A stretch of DNA of 38,110 bases, taken from the NCBI RefSeq assembly GCF_028823615.1, contig NZ_JAPEHT010000016.1, positions 1 through 38,110 on the forward strand, in the 5' to 3' direction. The translations under genes and the position numbers were made by a program. Positions 14,571 through 21,777 of the stretch are shown one piece after another. Origin of the DNA: Planococcus sp. A6. GTDB taxonomy: Bacteria > Bacillota > Bacilli > Bacillales_A > Planococcaceae. The notes beneath the pieces were generated by a model that saw nothing but the letters and a program-made list of their open reading frames with translations, searched no databases and had not been told where the DNA came from. Within the stretch, counting starts at the first letter, position 1, and each line of letters starts with the position of its first letter.

Positions 14571-14885
14571 GCCGAAAACAGGTGTAGGCGAAGTGCATTT
14601 TGGTGTAGGCGGTGTATACCTGCCATAAAATGGGAGTGTAGGCGATGTAGGCGCAATTTATCGTATCGCCTACACCTTACGCCTACACCTCAAACCCTTG
14701 CCTGACATGGGCTGAAAGCTAAGTGTAGGCAATGTTACATTAATTTAAAGGTAAATATTATTTATAAGGATAAGGGGTAGAATTACACACAATACGCGTC
14801 ATATACACCTAATCCCTAATATAGTCTGGAAAACCGAAAAACATGCATACATGCACACACCTCAATTTTGAAAGGAGATTTCCCG
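14571..14885. other. Probable replication origin: iterons plus AT-rich region
   Basis: 315 bases without a gene. Four GTGTAGGC(G) copies start at 14582, 14603, 14636 and 14723 (the last ends GCA); a variant ATGTAGGCG is at 14645. Two inverted copies, CGCCTACAC, are at 14667 and 14680, and a partial GTGTATACC at 14612. The segment 14731-14770 is 34/40 A+T (TTAATTTAAA, AAATATTATTTATAA), fitting an unwinding element. Repeats beside an AT-rich stretch, directly after a primase/helicase gene, are the usual form of an iteron origin. I see no ORF and only weak promoter-like sequence. Confidence 0.7.
14582..14731. repeat. GTGTAGGCG iteron array (5 direct, 2 inverted)
   Basis: Direct 9-mers at 14582-14590, 14603-14611, 14636-14644, 14645-14653 (A in place of the first G) and 14723-14731 (A in place of the last G); inverted 9-mers at 14667-14675 and 14680-14688. 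Copies at 14645 and 14667 can form a 7-bp stem (GTAGGCG/CGCCTAC) with a 13-base loop. Other copies are irregularly spaced. Confidence 0.9.
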
Positions 14886-15182
14886 ATGCGAGAAAGTGAA
14901 GTCGAGAACTACCTGAAACGAAACATTGAACGGACCGGCGGCATGTGTTTGAAATTCGAATCACCTGGATTTTCCGGAGTGCCGGACCGTCTCTGCCTGA
15001 TGCCAAACGGCAAGCACTTCTTTGTCGAACTGAAAGCACCAGGAAAGAAAGTCCGGCCGCTGCAGGCGAAAGTGATTCGGATGATTCGAGAGCTTCAGCA
15101 TCCGGTGCATGTAGCTGACTCGAAAGAAGAAGTGGATCTGTTGATTGCCAAATGGGTGACGGGATGTGGCGAAGATGCCTAA
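14886..15182 (+). CDS. VRR-NUC domain nuclease
   Basis: 98 residues. PD-(D/E)XK-fold nuclease of the VRR-NUC type, often beside SNF2 helicases in phages and thought to process DNA junctions or flaps. Conserved elements: MRESEVENYLKRNI (E near the N-terminus), FSGVPDRLCLMPNGKHFFVE (catalytic PD ... E) and LKAPGKKVRPLQ (K after E). ATG 14886 has AAAGGAG 8 bases upstream. The 3' end overlaps the following HNH gene by 8 bases. The SNF2 gene that usually follows directly is here separated by the HNH gene. Confidence 0.88.
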   Translation: MRESEVENYLKRNIERTGGMCLKFESPGFSGVPDRLCLMPNGKHFFVELKAPGKKVRPLQAKVIRMIRELQHPVHVADSKEEVDLLIAKWVTGCGEDA

Positions 15183-15639
15183 ACGTAAATATGATCGAAC
15201 ACGAACCTGCAGCCGCTGCGGAAAAACGTTTGAGGGTTATCCAGGGAAACCGAGAGGCGAAAGAACATTCTGCACTAAAGAGTGCCGATTAACCCAAATG
15301 AGCGAAGACAACCTTTTGAAACGAGTCAATCAGAAAGGTGGACTCACGGAAGAAGAGAAAACTAAAATACGTGAAGCACAAATCAACCGATGGCAGAAAG
15401 AAGACAGACCTTTGTCGCCGGACACTTACCGAAAGGTGCACGGAAGACACGAGCACCGAGTCGTAATGGAGCGTATTATTGGCAGACCGCTAAGCGCAGA
15501 AGAGGTCGTCCACCATATAGACAGTAATAAGCACAATAATGAACCGGAGAACCTGATGCTTTTTGCGAATCAAGCAGAGCATTTAAACTGGCACCGGAAA
15601 TTTGATCCGAGATACGGAGGTGGTTTATCCCATGACTGA
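15175..15639 (+). CDS. HNH endonuclease with zinc ribbon
   Basis: 154 residues. N-terminal Cys4 ribbon (C12-x2-C15 ... C33-x3-C37), a helical linker (TEEEKTKIREAQINRW), then an HNH_3-like core with H92/H94 in HGRHEHRVVMER, H113-H114 in VVHHIDSNKHNNEPENL and N126. A free-standing homing-type endonuclease. It lies exactly between the VRR-NUC and SNF2 genes, which are usually adjacent, and its stop overlaps the SNF2 start by 8 bases. ATG 15175 is preferred; GTG 15166 is possible and neither has a strong ribosome site. The SNF2 gene carries a 6-base insertion 86 bases downstream, possibly linked to target protection. Confidence 0.85.
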   Translation: MPKRKYDRTRTCSRCGKTFEGYPGKPRGERTFCTKECRLTQMSEDNLLKRVNQKGGLTEEEKTKIREAQINRWQKEDRPLSPDTYRKVHGRHEHRVVMERIIGRPLSAEEVVHHIDSNKHNNEPENLMLFANQAEHLNWHRKFDPRYGGGLSHD

Positions 15640-17017
15640 ATTCATTCCACATGCATACCAAACATATGCGATCGAGAAGATTAAAAATAATGCTTCTTAC
15701 GGACTGCTTCTAGACATGGGTCTGTAGCTGGGCAAAACAGTTGCAACCCTAACAGCAATTCAAGATTTAATGTTTGATGATCTGGCGATTGAAAAGGTGC
15801 TGGTGATCGCACCGAAGCGAGTGGCTGAAGATACCTGGAGCCGCGAAGTATTCAAGTGGGAGCACACCAAGCATCTCCGTATATCGAAAGTGCTGGGCCC
15901 GGAGAAGAACCGGCGCCAGGCACTGATGCAAGAAGCTGACATCTACGTCATCAACCGCGAGAACGTGGAGTGGCTAGTGGAGTTCTACCAAGACAAGAAA
16001 ATGCCATTCGATATGTTGGTGGTGGATGAGCTATCGAGCTTCAAGTCGCCAAAGTCGAACCGGTTTAAGGCACTGCGGAAAATACGGCCAGCCTTTAAAC
16101 GGTTTGTCGGATTGACAGGCACGCCGGCGCCGAACTCACTTCTTGACCTTTGGAGCCAAATTTATCTAATTGATCAGGGCGAAAGACTTGGCCGAACCGT
16201 TACGCATTACCGGAACCGCTACTTCTATCCTGCTTCAACGGATCCAAGCAATGCCCGAATCGTGTACAAGTACGAACCGAAGCCAGAAGCTGAGAAGAAC
16301 ATCTACGGCTTGATCGATGACATCTGCGTCTCGATGAAAGCGAAAGACTACCTGCAGCTTCCGGATCGCATCGATAACACGGTGACTGTGGAAATGACAG
16401 CGAAGGAACGGACCGAATACGAACGGCTGGAACGTGACCGGATCCTTGAATATATGGACGGCGATATCGTCGCCTTAACGGCTGCAAGTTTGAGCCAGAA
16501 ACTGCTTCAGCTTTCAAACGGTGCCAGCTATAACGAGAACCAAGGCGTCCAAAAGATTCACGACCAAAAGCTGAAAGCCTTGGAAGAGATTGTGGAAGAA
16601 GCGCAAGGCCAGCCAATCCTTGTCTTCTACAGTTTCATTCACGATAAGGAACGGATCCTGAAGAAGTTCAAGCAGGCTGTCAGCATCGATGAAGACAAAT
16701 CGATTGAGCGCTGGAACTCTGGAAAGATTGAAATCTTACTGGCACATCCGGCATCAGCTGGGCACGGGCTAAACCTGCAGGACGGAGGGCATATCATCGT
16801 ATGGTTCGGGCTTACCTGGTCATTGGAGCTATACCAGCAAGCGAACGCAAGACTGCACAGGCAAGGCCAGGAACAGAGCGTGATGATTCATCATATCCTG
16901 ACCGAGAACACCATCGACCAGCGCGTGCTGCAGGTGCTGCAAGGAAAAGAAAAAGGGCAAGATGCTTTGCTTGATGCCGTGAAGGCACGAGTCGAAGAAG
17001 TACAAAGGGGGTCCTGA
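15632..17017 (+). pseudogene. SNF2-type DEAD/DEAH helicase interrupted by TAG in the P-loop (pseudogene or translational bypass)
   Basis: In-frame from ATG 15632 (ribosome site GGAGG 15616-15620): 461 codons with a single TAG at 15725-15727. Motif I reads DMGL-stop-LGKT where the family has DMGLGKT. Everything after is intact: Ia VLVIAPKRVAEDTW, II VVDELSSFKS, III FVGLTGTPAPN, V AHPASAGHGLNLQDGG, VI QQANARLHRQGQ. It normally acts with VRR-NUC nuclease as a DNA translocase. Downstream internal starts (e.g. ATG 15770) would lack Walker A and be inactive. Removing TAGCTG, or a CUG-to-CUG hop, restores a 459-residue protein with a perfect motif. No other mutation has accumulated, so it is either a very recent pseudogene or still expressed. 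Confidence 0.85.
15722..15730 (+). other. Candidate stop-hopping site CTG-TAG-CTG
   Basis: Codon 31 CTG (Leu), codon 32 TAG, codon 33 CTG (Leu), then GGC AAA ACA (GKT). A peptidyl-tRNA(Leu) moving six bases from CUG to CUG over UAG would yield DMGLGKT. T4 gene 60 likewise has matched take-off and landing codons with a stop right after take-off. No stimulatory structure is obvious by eye. Function is inferred. Confidence 0.4.
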
Positions 17018-17019
17018 GA

Positions 17020-17436
17020 ATGGAAATGATGAAAGACTATACGGATCTGGTGAGGATCATCAGCATCCTGAAGAATAGAATTGAGTTGGTTGATAACGAT
17101 CTTATGTACTGGTTAGGCGAGAATGAGGACCATCCGTTGTGGAGTGAGGGCGCGAGAGTCTACGGGCTTGATACGGCAGCACAGCGATCAGACAGAATTC
17201 ACAGCCGGAAAAAGGAATTGGAAAAGCAGCTGGAGTTCTACGAAGAGATTAGAGATGAAATCGAAACTAATATTAACGCCTTGGAAGGAATTAATTATAA
17301 AATAGCAAAATTAAGGTTCATTCAGGGATATTCTTACCGAGAAATAGCAGAAATACTCGGGTATTCGTACAGTTATATCCGTAAAACCGTATCAAAAGGG
17401 AACAAAGAGGGAACAGTTTTTTCAAAAACAAGGTGA
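17020..17436 (+). CDS. ArpU/RinA-like late transcription regulator
   Basis: 138 residues. A coiled-coil rich N-terminal and middle part (ILKNRIELVDNDLMYWLGEN, RIHSRKKELEKQLEFYEEIR) and a sigma-70 region-4-like HTH at about 100-130 (LRFIQGYSYREIAEILGYSY). This layout and position, directly before the packaging genes, is typical of ArpU/RinA-type activators of late operons in Gram-positive phages. AAAGGGGGTC precedes ATG 17020, two bases after the SNF2 stop. An extended -10 promoter overlaps its 3' end, a possible target. Confidence 0.82.
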   Translation: MEMMKDYTDLVRIISILKNRIELVDNDLMYWLGENEDHPLWSEGARVYGLDTAAQRSDRIHSRKKELEKQLEFYEEIRDEIETNINALEGINYKIAKLRFIQGYSYREIAEILGYSYSYIRKTVSKGNKEGTVFSKTR

Positions 17437-17442
17437 TATAAT
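17434..17442 (+). promoter_or_regulatory. Extended -10 promoter (possible late promoter)
   Basis: TGA-TATAAT (17434-17442) is a perfect extended -10 overlapping the regulator's stop codon. No good -35, as expected for an activator-dependent promoter. A strong terminator lies only about 50 bases downstream, so it makes a short leader unless read through. Confidence 0.6.
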
Positions 17443-17448
17443 AAGAAC

Positions 17449-17531
17449 ATGGACAGCTGACCATCCCCTTCAGTGATTCCAGCCTATCCCTTTTTCTCCT
17501 GTAGTGCGTATTTCGCATTGCAGGAGTTTTT
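17449..17531 (+). ncRNA. Possible short leader/regulatory RNA (about 83 nt)
   Basis: From the expected start of the promoter at 17437 to the end of the T-tract at 17531. It includes only a three-codon ATG GAC AGC TGA frame, a pyrimidine-rich middle and the 13-bp terminator hairpin. It could be a discrete small RNA or an antitermination leader for the late genes. Boundaries are predicted. Confidence 0.35.
17496..17531 (+). terminator. Strong rho-independent terminator
   Basis: A 13-bp stem (17496-17508 with 17514-17526, two G-T pairs), a 5-base loop, then TTTTT. The U-tract is on the plus strand only. It separates the late regulator from the AT-rich cassette. Confidence 0.85.
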
Positions 17532-17570
17532 GATTATTGGTAATATTAAGTAAAAGGGAGGTCGAATGAC

Positions 17571-17942
17571 ATGGAAGAGACAACGATTTTAGAGTTCGAG
17601 TCATATTTGTTTGGCATGAAAGGCAATAAAGAAGGTATCCTCAAAATCCCAAAAGAGTATTATGAGCTTACAAACGAACGACTGAAAGTAAAGAAGCAAG
17701 GCGTTATGACCCAGACGAAACACGATATGGATCTTTATAAGATAAACGATATTCGGGTCTATCAGCGTTTACGCGATAAGGCGATGAATGTTGGGACCAT
17801 TTATGTTGAAAGTTCTGAAGCATATGATGAAATGTTAGTTTTAAAAGATGTTAGAGATCCGCACACTGTCCGCGAAGTTATCCGTGATGCCACTAAAAAG
17901 GCGAAGCTAGAAGCTGGAGTTACATATAGACAAGAGATTTAA
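17571..17942 (+). CDS. Bacterial PH-domain-like protein
   Basis: 123 residues. The pattern LFGMKGNKEGILKIPKEYYELTNERLKVKKQGVMTQTKHDMDLYKI then NVGTIYVESSE, EMLVLKDVRDPHTVREVIRD is the bacterial PH (bPH_2) layout, in which an 'L.i.t.ri.i..G......d.i.l..i' barrel ends in 'i.dp..v...i..a'. No transmembrane segment, so it is presumably cytosolic. AAGGGAGG precedes ATG 17571. It forms, with the next gene, an AT-rich pair bounded by terminators. Role in phages unknown. Confidence 0.65.
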   Translation: MEETTILEFESYLFGMKGNKEGILKIPKEYYELTNERLKVKKQGVMTQTKHDMDLYKINDIRVYQRLRDKAMNVGTIYVESSEAYDEMLVLKDVRDPHTVREVIRDATKKAKLEAGVTYRQEI

Positions 17943-17962
17943 AATTAAAGGGGATGTAAAGT

Positions 17963-18412
17963 ATGGATAAAGAATATCTTGATGAGCGATTAAAAGAATT
18001 GATCGATCACGCTCTTACAACAAATAACTTTGAAAAATTTAAGATAGAAGAGTCTTTAAAAGACATATTTACAAATGACGATATCACATTCGTCTATCCT
18101 AAAAATGTATTTGAAGAAGATGCCGAGAGCCGAATTTTTTATGTGCTCCACGGAGAATTTTTCTCGGAAGTTAAGTTTGAAAAGGATATGCGATACGTGT
18201 CTACGAAACCACTAGAATTTGAAGAGCTTAGATATGCAGTACAAAGAAAGCCTGAAAGACACGGAAAAGGGCTTGAAATAGTCTTTTCTGAGGAAGAATC
18301 TTATCTTTTGAATTCAAACGATGATTGTATAGCTAACTGGACAGAAACTTATAGCGAATACATCGGACTTATATACGCACACCTTTTAGAGAAAAAGTCA
18401 TTGGAAGAATAA
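17963..18412 (+). CDS. Hypothetical protein, possibly DUF3908-like
   Basis: 149 residues (MDKEYLDERLKELIDHALTT...). An acidic helical N-terminus, beta-rich centre (IFYVLHGEFFSEVKFEK), and an aromatic C-terminus (NWTETYSEYIGLIYAHLLEK). The overall pattern resembles DUF3908 proteins of Bacillus phages, but I cannot confirm this. AAAGGGGATG precedes ATG 17963. AT-rich, second gene of the terminator-bounded cassette. Function unknown. Confidence 0.6.
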   Translation: MDKEYLDERLKELIDHALTTNNFEKFKIEESLKDIFTNDDITFVYPKNVFEEDAESRIFYVLHGEFFSEVKFEKDMRYVSTKPLEFEELRYAVQRKPERHGKGLEIVFSEEESYLLNSNDDCIANWTETYSEYIGLIYAHLLEKKSLEE

Positions 18413-18419
18413 CCCCATG

Positions 18420-18444
18420 CGCCTCCTTAACCGGAGGCGTTTTT
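18420..18444 (+). terminator. Rho-independent terminator before the packaging genes
   Basis: Perfect stem CGCCTCC/GGAGGCG with loop TTAACC, followed by TTTTTC. It ends the accessory cassette transcript. Confidence 0.88.
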
Positions 18445-18486
18445 CTTATGTCGTAAAACGGTAAATAACCTGAAAGTTGGTGGTAA

Positions 18487-18978
18487 ATGGTGAAACTGAC
18501 AGTCAAGCAGCAACGATTTGCAGACGAGTACATTCTTACTGGAAATGCTACACAGGCTGCTATTTTGGCAGGGTACAGTGAGAAGACGGCGAGATCGATT
18601 GGACAAGAAAACCTGACAAAACCTGTAATTCGAACTTATATAGAAAATCGGCTGGAAGAGCTGCGTTCTGAGAAGGTTGCCGATCAGCAGGAAGTCATGG
18701 AAACTTTGACGCGTATTCTCCGGCGAGAAAGTAAGGAAATGGAGACAGTGGTCGTCAAGAGAGCCGCCACAATCGATTACACGCTCGCAAATGGCGAGAC
18801 GGCCGAGAAGGTAGTCTACAACGAATACGCTCAGACAATCGAACTGGACACCCGAAACAGCGATGTGAACCGTGCGGCTGAACTTATCGGCAAGCGCCAC
18901 GCTATGTGGACAGATAAGGCAGAAATAACGCAACGCGTAATTGAAATCAACGTAGGTGACTACGATGACGACGATTAA
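18487..18978 (+). CDS. Terminase small subunit
   Basis: 163 residues. Recognises phage DNA and recruits the large subunit. The N-terminal terminase_2 signature is clear: LTVKQQRFADEYILTGNATQ then AAILAGYSEKTARSIGQENL and KPVIRTYIENRLEELR, which form the HTH DNA-binding domain. A central oligomerisation part contains VMETLTRILRRESKEME. It ends in an acidic tail (VGDYDDDD) that probably contacts the large subunit. ATG 18487 has only a weak ribosome site. The 3' end overlaps the large subunit gene by 14 bases. Confidence 0.9.
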   Translation: MVKLTVKQQRFADEYILTGNATQAAILAGYSEKTARSIGQENLTKPVIRTYIENRLEELRSEKVADQQEVMETLTRILRRESKEMETVVVKRAATIDYTLANGETAEKVVYNEYAQTIELDTRNSDVNRAAELIGKRHAMWTDKAEITQRVIEINVGDYDDDD

Positions 18979-20215
18979 ACTGAACTTCCCAAAACCTGCG
19001 AAAGTGTTCAACCGCAAGATATTCAATGTACTGGACGACTACAGCCATTTCACCGAGGTTCATTACGGTGGTGCCTCGTCAGGTAAGTCGCATGGCGTGG
19101 TCCAGAAGGTTGTAAAGAAGGCTCTGATGCCTTGGGAGCGTCCTAGACGGGTACTCTTTACCCGCAAAGTAGCAGCTACTATCAAGGACTCTATTTTTGA
19201 GGATGTCTTGTCCTGCTTATCCAGTTTCGGTATCTTGCAGCACTGCAAAGTGAATATGACTGACTACCGCATCACGTTACCCAACGGTGCGGTTTTTCTG
19301 TTTAAAGGGATGGACAATCCAGAGAAGATTAAATCCATCAAAGGCATATCGGATGTCGTCATGGAGGAGGCCTCAGAGTTTAACCTGGAAGACTACACGC
19401 AGCTGACGCTTCGCTTACGTGAGAAAAAGCATAAGTACCGGCAGCTGTTTTTGATGTTCAACCCAGTGTCTAAACTGAACTGGGTTTATAAGTATTTCTT
19501 TGCACCAAAGGAGCCGCTAAAGAATGCGATGATCCTGCACTCCACTTTTGAAGATAATAAGTTCCTTGACGATTCGGTTAGAGAAAACTTGCGGAATCTA
19601 GCGGACAGAAATCCTGCGTACTATCGCATTTATGCGCTCGGGGAGTTTGCTACTCTCGACAAATTGATTTTTGCAAATTACGAGAAACGGTTGCTCAACG
19701 CACAGGAGCTTCGGCACCTGCCTTCTTATTTCGGACTGGATTTCGGGTACATCAACGACCCGTCTGCTTTCATTCACGTAAAGGTGGATGACGAGGAGAA
19801 GAAGCTCTACATCATGGAAGAATACGTGAAACAAGGGATGCTAAATGATGAAATTGCCAAAGCCATAAAGTCTTTAGGCTATAGCAAAGAAGTCATCACA
19901 GCAGACAGCGCCGAGCAGAAGAGTATTGCAGAGATTCGCCGGCACGACATCAACCGAATCCGTGCAGCACGAAAAGGCAAGGACAGCATCATGAACGGCA
20001 TCCAGTTTATCAATCAGTATCAGATAATCGTCGATGAACGGTGCTTCAAAGTCATCGAAGAGCTGGAGAACTACACCTGGAAGAAGGACAAAAAGTCAGG
20101 TGAGTATCTGAATGAGCCAGTAGATTCCTACAATCACACGATTGACGCTATTAGGTACGCCGTTGAAGGCATCCACAATACCGTGAAAGTAAAAACCTTT
20201 AAAGGAGGGCTGTAA
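18965..20215 (+). CDS. Terminase large subunit (PBSX/SPP1-type)
   Basis: 416 residues. ATPase-nuclease that packages DNA. Walker A is HYGGASSGKSHG (residues about 33-44), Walker B SDVVMEEASEF, and coupling motif FLMFNPVS. The RNase H-like nuclease has FGLDFGYINDPSA (first Asp), VITADSAEQKSIAEIR (second Asp) and NHTIDAIRYAVE (third Asp). All catalytic residues are present. ATG 18965 is preferred over GTG 18956, which overlaps the likely ribosome site (GTAGGTG). The portal gene starts at the next base after its stop. Confidence 0.94.
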   Translation: MTTIKLNFPKPAKVFNRKIFNVLDDYSHFTEVHYGGASSGKSHGVVQKVVKKALMPWERPRRVLFTRKVAATIKDSIFEDVLSCLSSFGILQHCKVNMTDYRITLPNGAVFLFKGMDNPEKIKSIKGISDVVMEEASEFNLEDYTQLTLRLREKKHKYRQLFLMFNPVSKLNWVYKYFFAPKEPLKNAMILHSTFEDNKFLDDSVRENLRNLADRNPAYYRIYALGEFATLDKLIFANYEKRLLNAQELRHLPSYFGLDFGYINDPSAFIHVKVDDEEKKLYIMEEYVKQGMLNDEIAKAIKSLGYSKEVITADSAEQKSIAEIRRHDINRIRAARKGKDSIMNGIQFINQYQIIVDERCFKVIEELENYTWKKDKKSGEYLNEPVDSYNHTIDAIRYAVEGIHNTVKVKTFKGGL

Positions 20216-21763
20216 ATGCCTGAAGTATTTATCCATCCCAGGGAAGAAGAGATTACGGGAGAAGTCGTCTCGCAATTTATTGATAAACACAAGGGAGAGC
20301 TGCTGCGTTATCAGCGGTTAAAGTACATGTATGAAAGTCAGGCGCCGATTCTGGCATTAGAGGAAAAGCCGGAGCACAAGCCCGATAATCGGCTAGTCGT
20401 CAACTATGCCAAGTACATCACCGATACATTCAATGGCTACTTTATCGGCATTCCGGTGAAGATCTCGCATGATGAAAAGACCATCAACGATAAGGTGAAC
20501 GACTTCCAGCGCAGAAACGATATGGACGACAATCAAGCCGAACTCAGTAAGCTTTGTTCTATCTACGGCCACGGCTTTGAATTTCTCTACCAGAATGAAG
20601 AATCAGAGACGTGCTTGATCTACAACAGTCCGCTTGACATGTTCATTGTCTACGATGACACGATCGCACAGAAGCCGCTATTCGGGGTACGGTACCGAAC
20701 GACTGATGACGGCATCAAGGGCGAGCTCTTCACCGATTCGAAGACCGTTAAAATCGTTGAAGGGAAAGATGGCATCTACTTGGCAGATGAAGAGCCGCAT
20801 TACTTTGGTGGCGTTCCGGTAATCGAGTACATGGAGAACGAAGAGCGCCAGAGCGTATTCGAATCTGTGGAAAGCCTAATCAATGCTTACGATAAGGCTT
20901 TGTCAGAGAAAGCGAATGATGTAGATTACTTCGCAGATGCCTACATGAAACTGCTCGGCATGGAATTAGATGAAGAAGGAATCCGCAATGTTCGAGACAA
21001 CCGAATTATTAATCTGTTCGGGTCCGAAGATGTGAAGAACTTGATTGTCGAGTTCATGGATAAGCCGAATGGCGATAGTACGCAAGAGCATTTGTTGGAC
21101 CGCCTTGAAGAGAAGATCCACCAGATTAGCATGACTGCAAATATCAACGATGAATCCTACGGGAATGCATCGAGTCTGTCGCTGGAGTTCAAGCTGCAGC
21201 CGATGAAGAATCTAGCGATTATGAAAGAACGGAAGTTCAAGTCCAGCATGTCACGGCGATTCAGTTTGCTTTTCAATATTCCTCTCTTTATTCAAGCAAG
21301 CAAAAAAGACGAATGGCGTAACTTGAATTATCAGTTCACACGTAACATGCCGCGTAACTTGAAGGATGAAGCTGAGACAGCTGCTAAGCTACAGGGCATT
21401 GTTTCAGAGGAGACGCAATTGGCTGTCCTTTCAATGATTGAAGATGTGAAGGCAGAGATGGAACGGAAAAAGGCTGAAAAAGAAGTCCGCCGATACCGCC
21501 GCAAAACCAAAATGAAGAAGGAGCTGAAGAAGATGATCAGTGAATTCATTAGAGGGTTCGTAAAACTTTGGGAACTCGTAAAGGAAAAAGTCCGATCAAT
21601 TTGGAACAAGCTCAGCAAGTTGCATGAAAGTCCGGAAGACCGTGCCCGAAAAGAGTTGTACAGCATCGCTACGGAACGCTGGCACCCACCGAAGGATATG
21701 CGCAAGCCGCATCAGGTCATGTCGAACAAGCCGCGCTTCGCAGTCCGAAAGATCATCAAGTAA
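20216..21763 (+). CDS. Portal protein (SPP1 gp6-like)
   Basis: 515 residues. Forms the dodecameric DNA gate at one capsid vertex. SPP1-family traits: N-terminal HKGELLRYQRLKYMYESQAP, NRLVVNYAKYITDTFNGYFI, GHGFEFLYQNEESET, then SLSLEFKLQPMKNLAIMKER and a helical C-terminal crown (EEVRRYRRKTK-like stretch). About 80 extra basic residues at the C-terminus (RGFVKLWELVKEKVRSIWNK...WHPPKDMRKPHQ) exceed what I expect of the core fold. AAAGGAGGG precedes ATG 20216. It follows TerL without a gap. Confidence 0.93.
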   Translation: MPEVFIHPREEEITGEVVSQFIDKHKGELLRYQRLKYMYESQAPILALEEKPEHKPDNRLVVNYAKYITDTFNGYFIGIPVKISHDEKTINDKVNDFQRRNDMDDNQAELSKLCSIYGHGFEFLYQNEESETCLIYNSPLDMFIVYDDTIAQKPLFGVRYRTTDDGIKGELFTDSKTVKIVEGKDGIYLADEEPHYFGGVPVIEYMENEERQSVFESVESLINAYDKALSEKANDVDYFADAYMKLLGMELDEEGIRNVRDNRIINLFGSEDVKNLIVEFMDKPNGDSTQEHLLDRLEEKIHQISMTANINDESYGNASSLSLEFKLQPMKNLAIMKERKFKSSMSRRFSLLFNIPLFIQASKKDEWRNLNYQFTRNMPRNLKDEAETAAKLQGIVSEETQLAVLSMIEDVKAEMERKKAEKEVRRYRRKTKMKKELKKMISEFIRGFVKLWELVKEKVRSIWNKLSKLHESPEDRARKELYSIATERWHPPKDMRKPHQVMSNKPRFAVRKIIK

Positions 21764-21777
21764 AGGCGGTGGCGTAA

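Noticed and set aside
15770-17017. SNF2 helicase starting at the internal ATG 15770
   Set aside because: It lacks motif I and has no proper ribosome site. The in-frame N-terminal part from 15632, with a good ribosome site, shows the true start.
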